64,000 nucleotides of DNA from Streptomyces sp. Go-475 (GTDB taxonomy: Bacteria; Actinomycetota; Actinomycetes; Streptomycetales; Streptomycetaceae). The position numbers and the translations under genes are program-made. The notes beneath the pieces were generated by a model that saw only the letters and a list, made by a program, of their open reading frames with translations, had not been told where the DNA came from and made no database searches. Below, piece by piece: positions 34,503 through 43,019 of the stretch. The DNA lies in assembly GCF_003330845.1 (NCBI RefSeq), contig NZ_CP026121.1:8289501-8353500 (forward strand), written 5' to 3'. The stretch's first letter is position 1. Each line of letters opens with the position of its first letter.

Positions 34503-34543
34503 CCCCGGGCGGTCCCTCCCCGCAGGGAGAGGACCGCCCGGGG
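34503..34543 (-). terminator. Attenuator hairpin between ramS and ramA
   Basis: CCCCGGGCGGTCC (34503-34515) pairs perfectly with GGACCGCCCGGGG (34531-34543). CTCCC (34516-34520) and GGGAG (34525-34529) continue the stem to loop CGCA. An 18-bp stem with one bulge, 16 bases after the ramS stop and before ramA. It would favour abundant ramCS mRNA with weaker read-through to the exporter genes, as proposed for other ram operons. Confidence 0.85.
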
Positions 34544-34559
34544 CCACGCAGACCTCAGG

Positions 34560-34676
34560 TCAGAGACAGAGCAGGACGCTCGCGGCGCTGATGCAGGAGA
34601 GCAGGCTCACCGTGCTGGCGCCACCGCCGTCCGTCCGCTCCTCGGACTCGATGGTCTGCAGGTCGAGAAGTGCCAT
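34560..34676 (-). CDS. ramS: Class III lanthipeptide (SapB/AmfS-type) precursor
   Basis: 38 residues: MALLDLQTIESEERTDGGG then the core. The leader keeps LLDLQ (residues 3-7), the hydrophobic box read by LanKC enzymes. The core has two Ser-X2-Ser-X3-Cys motifs, S21-S24-C28 (STVSLLSC) and S30-S33-C37 (SAASVLLC), the pattern that yields labionin or lanthionine/dehydroalanine. The rest is Leu/Val/Ala-rich as expected for an amphiphilic biosurfactant helping hyphae leave the water. GGAAGGA precedes the ATG by seven to eight bases. Compared with S. coelicolor RamS (42 residues) it is shorter and the two rings are separated by only one residue (Ile29). Confidence 0.94.
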   Translation of the reverse strand: MALLDLQTIESEERTDGGGASTVSLLSCISAASVLLCL

Positions 34677-34760
34677 GGTGTGTCCTTCCGTTGGGTGTCC
34701 GTCCGTGGTCATCCGTGGGGACGGGGTGGTGTCACGACTCCGCCGGATCGCGGAACCGCG

Positions 34761-37355
34761 TCATGTGGGCCGCCGCTGTGGCGGCGGGAGGAACGGCAGG
34801 TGGGCGCCGGTGGCCGGGTCGAGGGCCGCGCCGAGCGCCAGCAGGCACCCTGCCGTTCCGGTGGCGAGGTCCATGGACAGCCGCATCATCTGGTGGCCGG
34901 GGAAGGCCAGTTGGCCCTGGTACGCCATCGCGAACCAGCCGAGCCCGGCGATCTGCCCGGCCAGCCGGTCGGCGGTGGCGCCCGGCGTGGTCGTGCGGCT
35001 GAGGTGCAGGATCATTCCGGCGCGGCCCTGGAAGAGCCCGGGCTGCGCGTAGAAGCGCGAGGTGGCCGCGGTGAGGACGCCGGAGCGGGCGTCCTCGAAC
35101 TCCCCGGCGAGCGCGGGGGCGTGGCCCACCAGGTCGTCGAGGACCATGCCGAGGCCCGCACTGCCGTCACCGAGGTAGGGCAGGGTGCGCCAGCCCTCGT
35201 CGACCTCCAGCGCCCCGTTCTCGCGGGTCACGCAGGACCCCAGGTCCTGGCGCAGGGCCACGGCCGCCGCCTCCAGCCACGCGTCCTGGCCGGTCCACTC
35301 GTACTGCCGCAGCAGGAACAGGGCCGGTCCCGTCGCGCCCCGCAGCAGTCCGGCGCGCCGCCGGGGCGCGGCCGGGGGCGGCTCGGCGAGCCGGTGGACG
35401 AGGATCCGCGCGGCGTCGTCGGCCCGCTCGCGCAGTTCCGTCTCGCCGGTGGTGCGGGCCAGGTGCCCCAGGACCAGGCCCAGCCCGGCCAGTCCGCCCT
35501 GCAGGTCGGAGGAAAGGTTCTGCCACCGCTCCGCGAGGATCCCCTCGACCAGGTCCAGCGCCCGCTGCCGGTGCCCGAGCCGGTCCAGGACCAGCGCGAC
35601 GCCCGCGAGCCCGTCGTACAGGCCGAGCGGCGTGCCGACCGGGGCCGGTGCCGTGCGGTCCAGCAGCCAGCGCTCGCCCTCCTCGTACCGCTCGGCGCCG
35701 GCCGCGTCCAGCGCGTACAGCACGCCCGCCGCGCCGTGGGCGATCCCCAGCCCGCCGCCGTCCGAGAACTGGGCGACGTCGCCCGGGAAGAGCCGGTCGT
35801 CGCGCTCCGGGGTGGCCGAGGCGAGGATCGCCTTGACCATCGAGTCGCGGCTGTACGGCCAGTCGCCCGGGTCCACCGGCGAGGAGGGAGCGGCCGGCGT
35901 ACGGCCGGACACCTCCCGGGTGATCTCCGCGACCGCCTCGTCGAGGAACTCCCGCGGCACGTCCGGGAACTGCTCCGCGATCACCTCGGCCAGATGGGCC
36001 GCCTTGCCGCGGTCGACCACGAACAGGGTGGTCACGGGCAGGAACAGGGCCAGCCGCAGACAGGCCAGGGCGTAGCGGTCCACGTCGGTGCCCCGGCGGT
36101 CCGGCGGCGCGAAGAAGCCGGGGTGGGCGACGACCTGGCGGCCGTTCTCCCCGGCCGGGGCCGCGGCCTCGAAGTCGAGGAGGAAGACCGACTCCCCGTC
36201 CGGGGCGACCATGATGTTGAAGACGTGCAGGTCGTTGAAGACGATGCCCCGTTCGTGCACCGCCGCCACCGCCTCCTCCACCCGCCGGTGGACGCGCAGC
36301 GCCCACGCCGTGTACGAGGCGACGGCCTCCGGGTCGGGGTCCTGCGCGAGCAGCGGGTGCCGCTCGGCGAAGAACGAGTTGAGCGGACGGCCCTCCAGGA
36401 AGTCCATCACCAGGAAGCGGTGGCCGCCCAGCTCGAACCAGTCGCGCACCTCCGGGACCACGCCCGTGCCCGCGACCTGCTCCAGCGCCCGCTTCTCCCG
36501 CTCCAGCCGGGCGATCGCGTCGGCGCCGTCCGAGGCGAGGCCCGCGTGAGGCCGGCCCTCCTTCAGGACGACCTTGCGCCCGTCACGGGTGTCGGTGCCG
36601 GCGTACACCCCGCCGCCGTTGGAGAAGTGCAGCGCCTTCTCGATGCGGTAGGGCAGGTCCCCGACCGTGGTGGTGTTGCGCGCGTCGAGATGCGGCTGGA
36701 GGAACGCCGGCAGCGTCACCCACTCGGGCACCTGGAAGGAGGGCGAGCGCCGGTCCGGCACCAGCCGCCCGGCGCCGTCCCGCACGGCGGGCACCAGCGA
36801 GCCCCGGTCGTCCACGACGAAGGAGCGTGCGAAGGCGCCGTAGCGGACGTACAGCGGTCCCTCGCCCCACCGCAGGTCGGTGAGGATGTACGGCCCCTCG
36901 AAGCCCTCCAGCAGCGCGCCCAGCTCGCGCAGCACCTGGTGCAGCTGCTCCTCGCCGTCCGGGTAGACGGTGACGAACTTGCCGCTGCCGTCGCGCGGCG
37001 CGTACTTGGTGTTGCGCAGGTGCAGCAGGTGCGGGCCCGGCACGAACTTGAAGGGGATCCGCCGCTCGACGCAGTAGTCCCACACGATCCCGGCGATCTC
37101 CTCCGCGTTCGCGCGGGTCGCCGAGGCGTGGATCTTCCAGCCCTGCGCCGGGCCGGACACCGGCTTCCCGTCCGGGCCGAGCGGCGTCATCGTCAGCCAG
37201 TCACCGATCCGCGCCGCCTCCCAGCCCTCCGGCACCGGCCGGCGGGCCGTCTCGTAGAGGTGCGGGGCCGTCCCCTGCCCGTCGCGCGCGAGCCGGTCCG
37301 GCGTCTCGTAGAAATGCCGGTCGGCGAGCGCGTACACCTCGTACCGCTTGTCCAT
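34761..37355 (-). CDS. ramC: RamC-type class III lanthipeptide synthetase (LanKC)
   Basis: 864 residues from ATG 37355 (GGAGGGG ahead). Three parts: N-terminal lyase-like region (1-215), Ser/Thr-kinase-like domain (about 235-500) with VVLKEGRPHAG, catalytic loop FNDLHVFNIMV and DFEAA metal loop, and a LanC-like cyclase domain (about 530-850: GLGIAHGAAGVLYAL, GLYDGLAGVALVL, GDGSAGLGMVLDDL, GTAGCLLALGAAL). As in class III enzymes no zinc Cys/His set is seen in the cyclase part. It phosphorylates and eliminates Ser in RamS, then cyclises onto Cys. First gene of ramCSAB; 84 bases separate it from ramS. Confidence 0.95.
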   Translation of the reverse strand: MDKRYEVYALADRHFYETPDRLARDGQGTAPHLYETARRPVPEGWEAARIGDWLTMTPLGPDGKPVSGPAQGWKIHASATRANAEEIAGIVWDYCVERRIPFKFVPGPHLLHLRNTKYAPRDGSGKFVTVYPDGEEQLHQVLRELGALLEGFEGPYILTDLRWGEGPLYVRYGAFARSFVVDDRGSLVPAVRDGAGRLVPDRRSPSFQVPEWVTLPAFLQPHLDARNTTTVGDLPYRIEKALHFSNGGGVYAGTDTRDGRKVVLKEGRPHAGLASDGADAIARLEREKRALEQVAGTGVVPEVRDWFELGGHRFLVMDFLEGRPLNSFFAERHPLLAQDPDPEAVASYTAWALRVHRRVEEAVAAVHERGIVFNDLHVFNIMVAPDGESVFLLDFEAAAPAGENGRQVVAHPGFFAPPDRRGTDVDRYALACLRLALFLPVTTLFVVDRGKAAHLAEVIAEQFPDVPREFLDEAVAEITREVSGRTPAAPSSPVDPGDWPYSRDSMVKAILASATPERDDRLFPGDVAQFSDGGGLGIAHGAAGVLYALDAAGAERYEEGERWLLDRTAPAPVGTPLGLYDGLAGVALVLDRLGHRQRALDLVEGILAERWQNLSSDLQGGLAGLGLVLGHLARTTGETELRERADDAARILVHRLAEPPPAAPRRRAGLLRGATGPALFLLRQYEWTGQDAWLEAAAVALRQDLGSCVTRENGALEVDEGWRTLPYLGDGSAGLGMVLDDLVGHAPALAGEFEDARSGVLTAATSRFYAQPGLFQGRAGMILHLSRTTTPGATADRLAGQIAGLGWFAMAYQGQLAFPGHQMMRLSMDLATGTAGCLLALGAALDPATGAHLPFLPPPQRRPT

Positions 37356-37541
37356 GCGTCCCCCTCCGTGACGGGCACCGAGCCTTCCAGCCACGCGCCG
37401 GGGCCCGACAGTCACGGCTGTCACGAGGTCACCGTGCGGAACGCATGCGTTAAGAGATGTTCGACGGCTTTCGAGCGCCCTTGTGCGCGCCGGTCCACGG
37501 AACGCTCACAGGGGCTGCGCAGGTGCCCCATAAGCGCTGTA

Positions 37542-39992
37542 ATGGCCAACGTGGTCAGTCAGGGCGCCCAGGAGCGCGGAACGCGAACGCTGCGTGCCGA
37601 AAGTGCCCTCAAGGCGATCGCGGTCGATCAGGAGTCGCCCGAACGGGTGCGCCGCGTCCTCGAACAGGCGCTCGTCTTCGCCGGGGCGTCCTTCGTCGCC
37701 GTGTACACGCCCAGCGAGGACGGCGAGCTGCTGTGCCTGATGGAGTCGGCCGGGGTCCCGAGGACGCTGTACGGACTGCGTGACAGCTATCCCCGCGCCG
37801 GGCGCTCCCCGGCCGCCGAGGCCCACCGCGACGGACGGCCGGTCTCCCTGGGCCCGGCGGAACTCGCCGAGCACGCCCAGGCGCGGCGCGTCCCGGCCCG
37901 GGACTTCTTCCTGACGGCCCTGCCCGTGCGCGGGGACGGCGGCGGCTGCCTGCTCGCCGTGAGCGAGCGCCCCGAGGGGTTCGACACCGACGACCGCGAG
38001 TGCCTGGAGCTGATCTCCGAGGCGGTCGCCTTCCCCGCCCCGGCCGCCCTCGTCGAGGGCGGTGACCTGCCGCCGGGCGCGTTCACCCTCGCCATGGACA
38101 CCGGCCGCGTCCGCGTCGGGGACGACCTGCTCGACCTGTTCGGACTCGACCCCGTGGAGTTCGACGGCCGCGTCGAGACCCTGCTGAGCCTGACCGTGCC
38201 GGAGGACCTGCCCTCGTTGATGTCCGTGGTGGAGGCCGACCACATGTCCATCGGCGACCGCGAGCTGGAGTTCCGGGTGCTCCAGCCCACCGGGCCGCCG
38301 AAGTGGCTCCGGCTGCGCGGGCGCCTCCTGCCCGGCGGCGAAGGCCACCCGGCACGGCTCGTGGGCACCGTCGCCGACGCCTCCACCCTGCGCTCCGACG
38401 TCACCGACGTGGCCCGCGTGCAGCGCCTCGCCGCCGCGCTGGCCACCGCCGTCACCGTCCGCGACGTCGGCAAGGCCGTGGTCGCCGCCCTGCGCCGGCC
38501 GCTCAGGGCCGACCGGATCGCGCTCGCCGAGCTGGAGAGCGAGCGGCTCGTCGTCACCGTCCTCGACCCGCCCGAACCCGAGGCATGGCCCCAGCTGTGG
38601 CGCACGGAGTGGCGCGGTGAGTGGCCCGACGCGCCCGTGCGCGCCATGCCCACCCTCGCCGCCGCGCTGCGCGAGGGCCGCGCCCGGATCTGGCCCGCCG
38701 GCAGCCCCCTGGAACGCGCCCTGGCCGAGGTCGGCCCCGGCGGCCTCGCCGTGCTGCCGCTGCCCGCCGGGAACCGCATGGCCGGCGCGTGCCTGATCGG
38801 CTGGGACACCCCGCACGACTTCGGCGCCGACGAACGCGCCCTGCTCACCGCCTGCGCCGGCCTCGCCGGACAGGCCCTGGTGCGGGCCCGCGCCTTCGAC
38901 GCCGAGCACGAACTCGTCGGCATGCTCCAGCGCCAGCTGCTGCCCCGCCGCCTGCCCCGGCTGCCGGGCGCGGTGGCCGTCGCCCGCTACCTGCCCAGCA
39001 CGGCGGGGCTGGAGCTCGGCGGCGACTGGTACGACGTCATTCCGCTGCCCGACCACCACGTCGCCCTCGTCATCGGAGACGTCCAGGGCCACAGCGCCGG
39101 GGCCGCCACCCTCATGGGGCAGATGCGCACCGCCCTGCGCGCCTACGCCGTCGAGGGCCATCCGCCGGACGTGGTGGTCGCGCACGCCAACCGGCTGCTC
39201 ACCGACATGGAGAGCGACCTCTTCGCCACCTGCTGCTACGTCGACGTCGACCTGGAGGAGGGCTCCGCCTGGTGCGTGCGCGCCGGGCACCCGCCGCCGG
39301 TGCTGCGCTACCCCGACGGCGGGACCGAGATCGCGGAGGCCGAGGGCGGCCCGCCCCTCGGGGTGATCACGCAGGCCGACTTCCCGATGAGCCCGCTGCG
39401 GCTGCCGCCCGGCACCCTCATCGCCCTGGCCACGGACGGGCTCGTCGAGTCACCCGACGCCGACATCGACGAGGGCATGGACCGCCTCGCCGCCCGGCTG
39501 GGCGCCGCCGCCCCCGGCGACCTCGGGCGGGTCGCCGACGCCCTCCTCGGCAACGCCCGGCGCAGCGACGACGTCGCCCTGCTCCTGATGCGCTACGACG
39601 GCCTGACCCTGCGGCCGCTGCGGGAGAGCTGGACGGTGTGGCGGGTGCCGCAGGCGGTCGGGCACGCCCGCCGCTTCGCCCGGCGCACCCTGCGCGCCTG
39701 GGGCGTCACCGAACACTTCGACGCGGCCCTCCTCGTCGTCTCCGAACTCGTCACCAACGCCCTCGTCCACACCGACGGCCGGGTCCGCATGGACCTCACC
39801 CTCGTCAACAACCGCCTGCGCATCGCGGTCGCCGACGCCTCGCCGCGCTCCCCGGTCCGGCCGGCCAGCATCGGCTGGGAGGCCACGGGCGGCCGGGGCA
39901 TCCTCCTCGTCGAGGCCCTCTCGGCGACCTGGGGCACCCTGCCGGTCAGCGGCGGCAAGCAGGTGTGGGCGGAGCTGGTGCTGGGCCGCTGA
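37542..39992 (+). CDS. Multi-sensor PP2C phosphatase with C-terminal HATPase (anti-sigma kinase-like) domain
   Basis: 816 residues from ATG 37542; no clear ribosome site, so a slightly later start is possible. Order: GAF (about 20-160), PAS-like (about 180-280, TLAMDTGRVRVGDDLLDLFGL), GAF (about 290-450), SpoIIE-type PP2C (about 470-680: GGDWYDV, VIGDVQGHS, DGLVESPD, DDVALLLMR) and HATPase_c of the RsbW/SpoIIAB type (about 695-816: VVSELVTNALVHT, the N box, and GGRGILLVEALS, a G box). Both phosphatase and kinase partner-switching activities are thus combined, a common Streptomyces design. It diverges from ramC, leaving 186 bases with both promoters. Confidence 0.9.
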   Translation: MANVVSQGAQERGTRTLRAESALKAIAVDQESPERVRRVLEQALVFAGASFVAVYTPSEDGELLCLMESAGVPRTLYGLRDSYPRAGRSPAAEAHRDGRPVSLGPAELAEHAQARRVPARDFFLTALPVRGDGGGCLLAVSERPEGFDTDDRECLELISEAVAFPAPAALVEGGDLPPGAFTLAMDTGRVRVGDDLLDLFGLDPVEFDGRVETLLSLTVPEDLPSLMSVVEADHMSIGDRELEFRVLQPTGPPKWLRLRGRLLPGGEGHPARLVGTVADASTLRSDVTDVARVQRLAAALATAVTVRDVGKAVVAALRRPLRADRIALAELESERLVVTVLDPPEPEAWPQLWRTEWRGEWPDAPVRAMPTLAAALREGRARIWPAGSPLERALAEVGPGGLAVLPLPAGNRMAGACLIGWDTPHDFGADERALLTACAGLAGQALVRARAFDAEHELVGMLQRQLLPRRLPRLPGAVAVARYLPSTAGLELGGDWYDVIPLPDHHVALVIGDVQGHSAGAATLMGQMRTALRAYAVEGHPPDVVVAHANRLLTDMESDLFATCCYVDVDLEEGSAWCVRAGHPPPVLRYPDGGTEIAEAEGGPPLGVITQADFPMSPLRLPPGTLIALATDGLVESPDADIDEGMDRLAARLGAAAPGDLGRVADALLGNARRSDDVALLLMRYDGLTLRPLRESWTVWRVPQAVGHARRFARRTLRAWGVTEHFDAALLVVSELVTNALVHTDGRVRMDLTLVNNRLRIAVADASPRSPVRPASIGWEATGGRGILLVEALSATWGTLPVSGGKQVWAELVLGR

Positions 39993-40086
39993 GCGGCTCA
40001 TCCGGGGGTGACCACACGGCCCCCTCGGGTACTCGGCGCCGCGTAGGACGGAGAAACCGCCAGCGAGCCGAAGGAAGAGGAACGTC

Positions 40087-40506
40087 ATGGCTCAGCATGT
40101 CCGCGACATCATGACCGGAGACCCGGTCACCGTCGAGCCGCAGACCTCCGTCGCCGAGGTGGCGCGCATCATGCGCGACGAGGACCTCGGAGTCGTCCTG
40201 GTGACGGACGGCGACGATCTGCGCGGTGTGGTCACCGACCGCGACCTGGTGGTCCGGTCGATCAGCAAGGGTGGCGACCCGGAGCGGACCACCGTGGCCG
40301 GCGCGTGCAGTGACGAGCTGGTCACCGTCGGCCCCGACGAGGACCTGATCCACGCGGTGCAGCTGATGCGCGAGCACTCCGTGCGCCGGATCCCGGTCGT
40401 CGACCACGGGCGCCCCGTGGGCATCGTCTCCCTGGGCGACCTGGCCATGGAACGCGACCCGGAGTCGGCGCTGGGCGACATCAGCGCCGCACGCCCCAAC
40501 GCCTGA
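40087..40506 (+). CDS. CBS-domain pair protein
   Basis: 139 residues made of two CBS repeats (about 8-60: DIMTGDPVTVEPQTSVAEVARIM; about 75-125: ACSDELVTVGPDEDLIHAVQLMREHSVRRIPVVD). Such stand-alone pairs bind AMP, ATP or SAM and act as energy or redox sensors. GGAAGAGGAA is six to seven bases before the ATG. Alone, with its own terminator. Partner not identifiable. Confidence 0.87.
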   Translation: MAQHVRDIMTGDPVTVEPQTSVAEVARIMRDEDLGVVLVTDGDDLRGVVTDRDLVVRSISKGGDPERTTVAGACSDELVTVGPDEDLIHAVQLMREHSVRRIPVVDHGRPVGIVSLGDLAMERDPESALGDISAARPNA

Positions 40507-40521
40507 CGAACGGCAGCCACG

Positions 40522-40558
40522 GACGGTCCCGCGCACGCTTCCCGTGCGCGGGACCGTC
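40522..40558 (+). terminator. Hairpin terminator after the CBS gene
   Basis: GACGGTCCCGCGCACG (40522-40537) pairs perfectly with CGTGCGCGGGACCGTC (40543-40558), loop of five. Begins 15 bases after the stop codon. Confidence 0.85.
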
Positions 40559-40687
40559 GTACGTCGCCCTGACGGCGGTGCCGGGCGGGGGAGTTGGGCG
40601 TCGCGGCACAGGCGTCCCGGCCCGGGTTTGTTCGGTTCGCCCCTGGGGACTCGAACGGCAGCGGATGCAGAAGGAAGATGATGAGTC

Positions 40688-40870
40688 GTGACGTCCATGG
40701 AGACCACTGAGAAGCCCGTCGCCCGTCGGCCCGAGACCGGCTGGTCGAAGGCACGCCGCCTGCGCGGAAAGGCCGCGCTGCGCACCTGCCTCCCCGCCGT
40801 GGAGGACCGGGCCGCCCCCACAGCCGCGCGCTCCGGACCGGAGTGGAACATCGTCCGGGGCGAGGACTGA
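40688..40870 (+). CDS. Small basic hypothetical protein
   Basis: 60 residues from GTG 40688, or 57 from ATG 40697; GAAGGAAG lies at about 40670-40677. It reads TSMETTEKPVARRPETGWSK, then basic and Ala-rich, one Cys, ending PEWNIVRGED. No membrane segment. It sits between the CBS gene and the rhamnose genes, 104 bases before rfbA. The acidic front and basic middle resemble some precursor peptides, but no cognate enzyme is evident. Coding status is uncertain. Confidence 0.45.
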   Translation: MTSMETTEKPVARRPETGWSKARRLRGKAALRTCLPAVEDRAAPTAARSGPEWNIVRGED

Positions 40871-40974
40871 CCGCTCTCCAGAAGGCCGCGCGGTGACATC
40901 CCGCGGAACGACGCGCGTCGACAAGCAGAAGAAGTGATGTTCACATCCGCCGGATGGCGACTAAGGTGAGCTGA

Positions 40975-42042
40975 ATGAAGGCTCTCGTGCTGTCCGGCGG
41001 TGCAGGAACACGGCTGAGGCCGATCACCCACACGTCGGCCAAGCAACTGGTGCCCGTGGCCAACAAGGCCGTGCTCTTCTACGGGTTGGAGTCGATCGCC
41101 GAGGCCGGCATCACCGACGTGGGGATGATCGTCGGGGACACGGCCGCGGAGATCGAGGAAGCGGTGGGTGACGGGTCGAAGTTCGGCCTCAAGGTCACCT
41201 ACATCCCCCAGGAGCGGCCTTTGGGGCTGGCCCACGCGGTACTGATCGCCCGTGACTACCTCGCCGACGACGACTTCGTGATGTACCTCGGCGACAACTT
41301 CATCGTCGGCGGCATCACCGGCCTCGTCGACGAGTTCCGCAGACACCGGCCCGACGCCCAGATCCTGCTCACGCGCGTGGCCGACCCGCGCGCCTTCGGC
41401 GTCGCCGAACTCGACCCGTCCGGCCAGGTGATCGGCCTGGAGGAGAAACCCGACCAGCCGAAGAGCGACCTCGCGCTGGTCGGCGTCTACATGTTCACGC
41501 CCCTCATCCACGAGGCGGTCCGCGCCATCGAGCCCTCCTGGCGCGGCGAACTCGAGATCACCCACGCCATCCAGCACCTGATCGACTCCCGCGCCGACGT
41601 GCGCTCCACGGTCATCAAGGGCTACTGGAAGGACACCGGCAACGTCGGCGACATGCTCGAGGTGAACCGCACGGTCCTCGAAGGCATGGAGCGCCGCATC
41701 GACGGCGACGTGGACGACGCCTCGCAGACCATCGGGCGGGTGGTCGTGGAAGAGGGCGCGCGGATCGTCAACTCCCGTATCGTCGGGCCCGCCGTCATAG
41801 GCTCGGGCACGCTCGTCAGCAACTCCTACGTCGGTCCCTTCACCTCCGTCGCGGAGAACTGCCGGATCACCGACAGCGAACTCGAGTTCTCCATCGTGCT
41901 GCGGGACTCCTCGATCCACGGCGTCGGCCGGATCGAGTCCTCGCTGATCGGCCGGCACGTCGAGGTGACGCCGGCCCCCAGCGTCCCCAGCGCCCACCGC
42001 CTCGTCCTCGGAGATCACAGCAAGGTGCAGATCACTTCATGA
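40975..42042 (+). CDS. rfbA: Glucose-1-phosphate thymidylyltransferase, long form
   Basis: 355 residues. First step of dTDP-rhamnose synthesis: Glc-1-P + dTTP to dTDP-glucose. Nucleotide motif LSGGAGTRLRPITHTSAKQLVPVANK at the start; GDNFIVGG is the metal/sugar segment, EEKPDQPKSDLALVGVY the sugar-binding part. The last ~110 residues form a left-handed beta-helix (ARIVNSRIVGPAVIGSGTLV), marking the long StrD/RmlA-like form rather than the ~290-residue short one. It overlaps rfbB by ATGA, starting the rfbA-rfbB-rfbD-methyltransferase operon. Confidence 0.94.
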   Translation: MKALVLSGGAGTRLRPITHTSAKQLVPVANKAVLFYGLESIAEAGITDVGMIVGDTAAEIEEAVGDGSKFGLKVTYIPQERPLGLAHAVLIARDYLADDDFVMYLGDNFIVGGITGLVDEFRRHRPDAQILLTRVADPRAFGVAELDPSGQVIGLEEKPDQPKSDLALVGVYMFTPLIHEAVRAIEPSWRGELEITHAIQHLIDSRADVRSTVIKGYWKDTGNVGDMLEVNRTVLEGMERRIDGDVDDASQTIGRVVVEEGARIVNSRIVGPAVIGSGTLVSNSYVGPFTSVAENCRITDSELEFSIVLRDSSIHGVGRIESSLIGRHVEVTPAPSVPSAHRLVLGDHSKVQITS

Positions 42043-43019
42043 ACCTCCTCGTCACCGGCGCCGCCGGGTTCATCGGCTCCCGCTACGTCCGCGCACTCCT
42101 CGCCCAGGACGCACCCGACGCGCCACGCGTCACCGTGCTGGACAAGCTCACCTACGCCGGCACCCTCGACAACCTCGAACTGACCCACCCCCGGCTGGAG
42201 TTCGTCCAGGGCGACATCTGCGACGCCGAACTGGTCGACAAGCTCATGGCCGACGCGGACCAGGTCGTGCACTTCGCCGCCGAGTCCCACGTGGACCGCT
42301 CGATCACCGGCGCCGCCGACTTCGTCCGCACCAACGTGCTGGGCACCCAGACCCTGCTGGACGCCGCCCTGCGCCACGGCGTGGGCCCCTTCGTGCACGT
42401 CTCCACCGACGAGGTCTACGGCTCCATCGAGTCCGGCTCCTGGCCGGAGACCCACCCCCTCCAGCCGAACTCCCCGTACTCCGCCTCCAAGGCCTCCTCC
42501 GACCTGCTCGCCCTCGCCTACCACCGCACCCACGGCCTGGACGTGCGCGTCACGCGCTGCTCCAACAACTACGGCCCGCACCAGTTCCCCGAGAAGGTCA
42601 TCCCGCTCTTCGTCACCAACCTCCTCGACGGGCACAAGGTGCCGCTGTACGGCGAGGGCCGCAACGTCCGCGACTGGCTGCACGTCGACGACCACTGCCA
42701 GGGCGTCGACCTCGTCCGCACCAAGGGCCGGCCCGGCGAGGTCTACAACATCGGCGGCGGCACCGAGCTGACCAACAAGGAACTCACCGGCCTGCTGCTC
42801 CAGGCCTGCGGAGCCGACTGGGACCGGGTCGAGTACGTCGAGGACCGCAAGGGCCACGACCTGCGCTACTCCGTCGACTGGTCCAAGGCCCGCGACGAAC
42901 TCGGCTACCGCCCCCGCCACGACTTCACCACCGGCCTCGCCGAGACCGTCGCCTGGTACCGCGACAACCGCGCCTGGTGGGAGCCCCTGAAGCGGCGCGT
43001 CGCCCAGGAGCGCGCATGA
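42039..43019 (+). CDS. rfbB: dTDP-glucose 4,6-dehydratase
   Basis: 326 residues, extended SDR. Removes water from dTDP-glucose to give dTDP-4-keto-6-deoxyglucose. NAD motif VTGAAGFIGSRYV at residues 5-17, active-site HVSTDEVYGS with Thr-Asp-Glu, and YSASKASSD giving the Tyr-X3-Lys pair. RCSNNYGPHQFPEKVIPL and RNVRDWLHVDDHC are conserved substrate segments. Overlaps both neighbours by ATGA, so strictly coupled. Confidence 0.95.
   Translation: MNLLVTGAAGFIGSRYVRALLAQDAPDAPRVTVLDKLTYAGTLDNLELTHPRLEFVQGDICDAELVDKLMADADQVVHFAAESHVDRSITGAADFVRTNVLGTQTLLDAALRHGVGPFVHVSTDEVYGSIESGSWPETHPLQPNSPYSASKASSDLLALAYHRTHGLDVRVTRCSNNYGPHQFPEKVIPLFVTNLLDGHKVPLYGEGRNVRDWLHVDDHCQGVDLVRTKGRPGEVYNIGGGTELTNKELTGLLLQACGADWDRVEYVEDRKGHDLRYSVDWSKARDELGYRPRHDFTTGLAETVAWYRDNRAWWEPLKRRVAQERA

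Noticed and set aside
33915..37541. A 1209-codon extension before the PP2C/HATPase gene
   Set aside because: Antisense to ramC, ramS and ramA; the conserved protein begins at about 37542.
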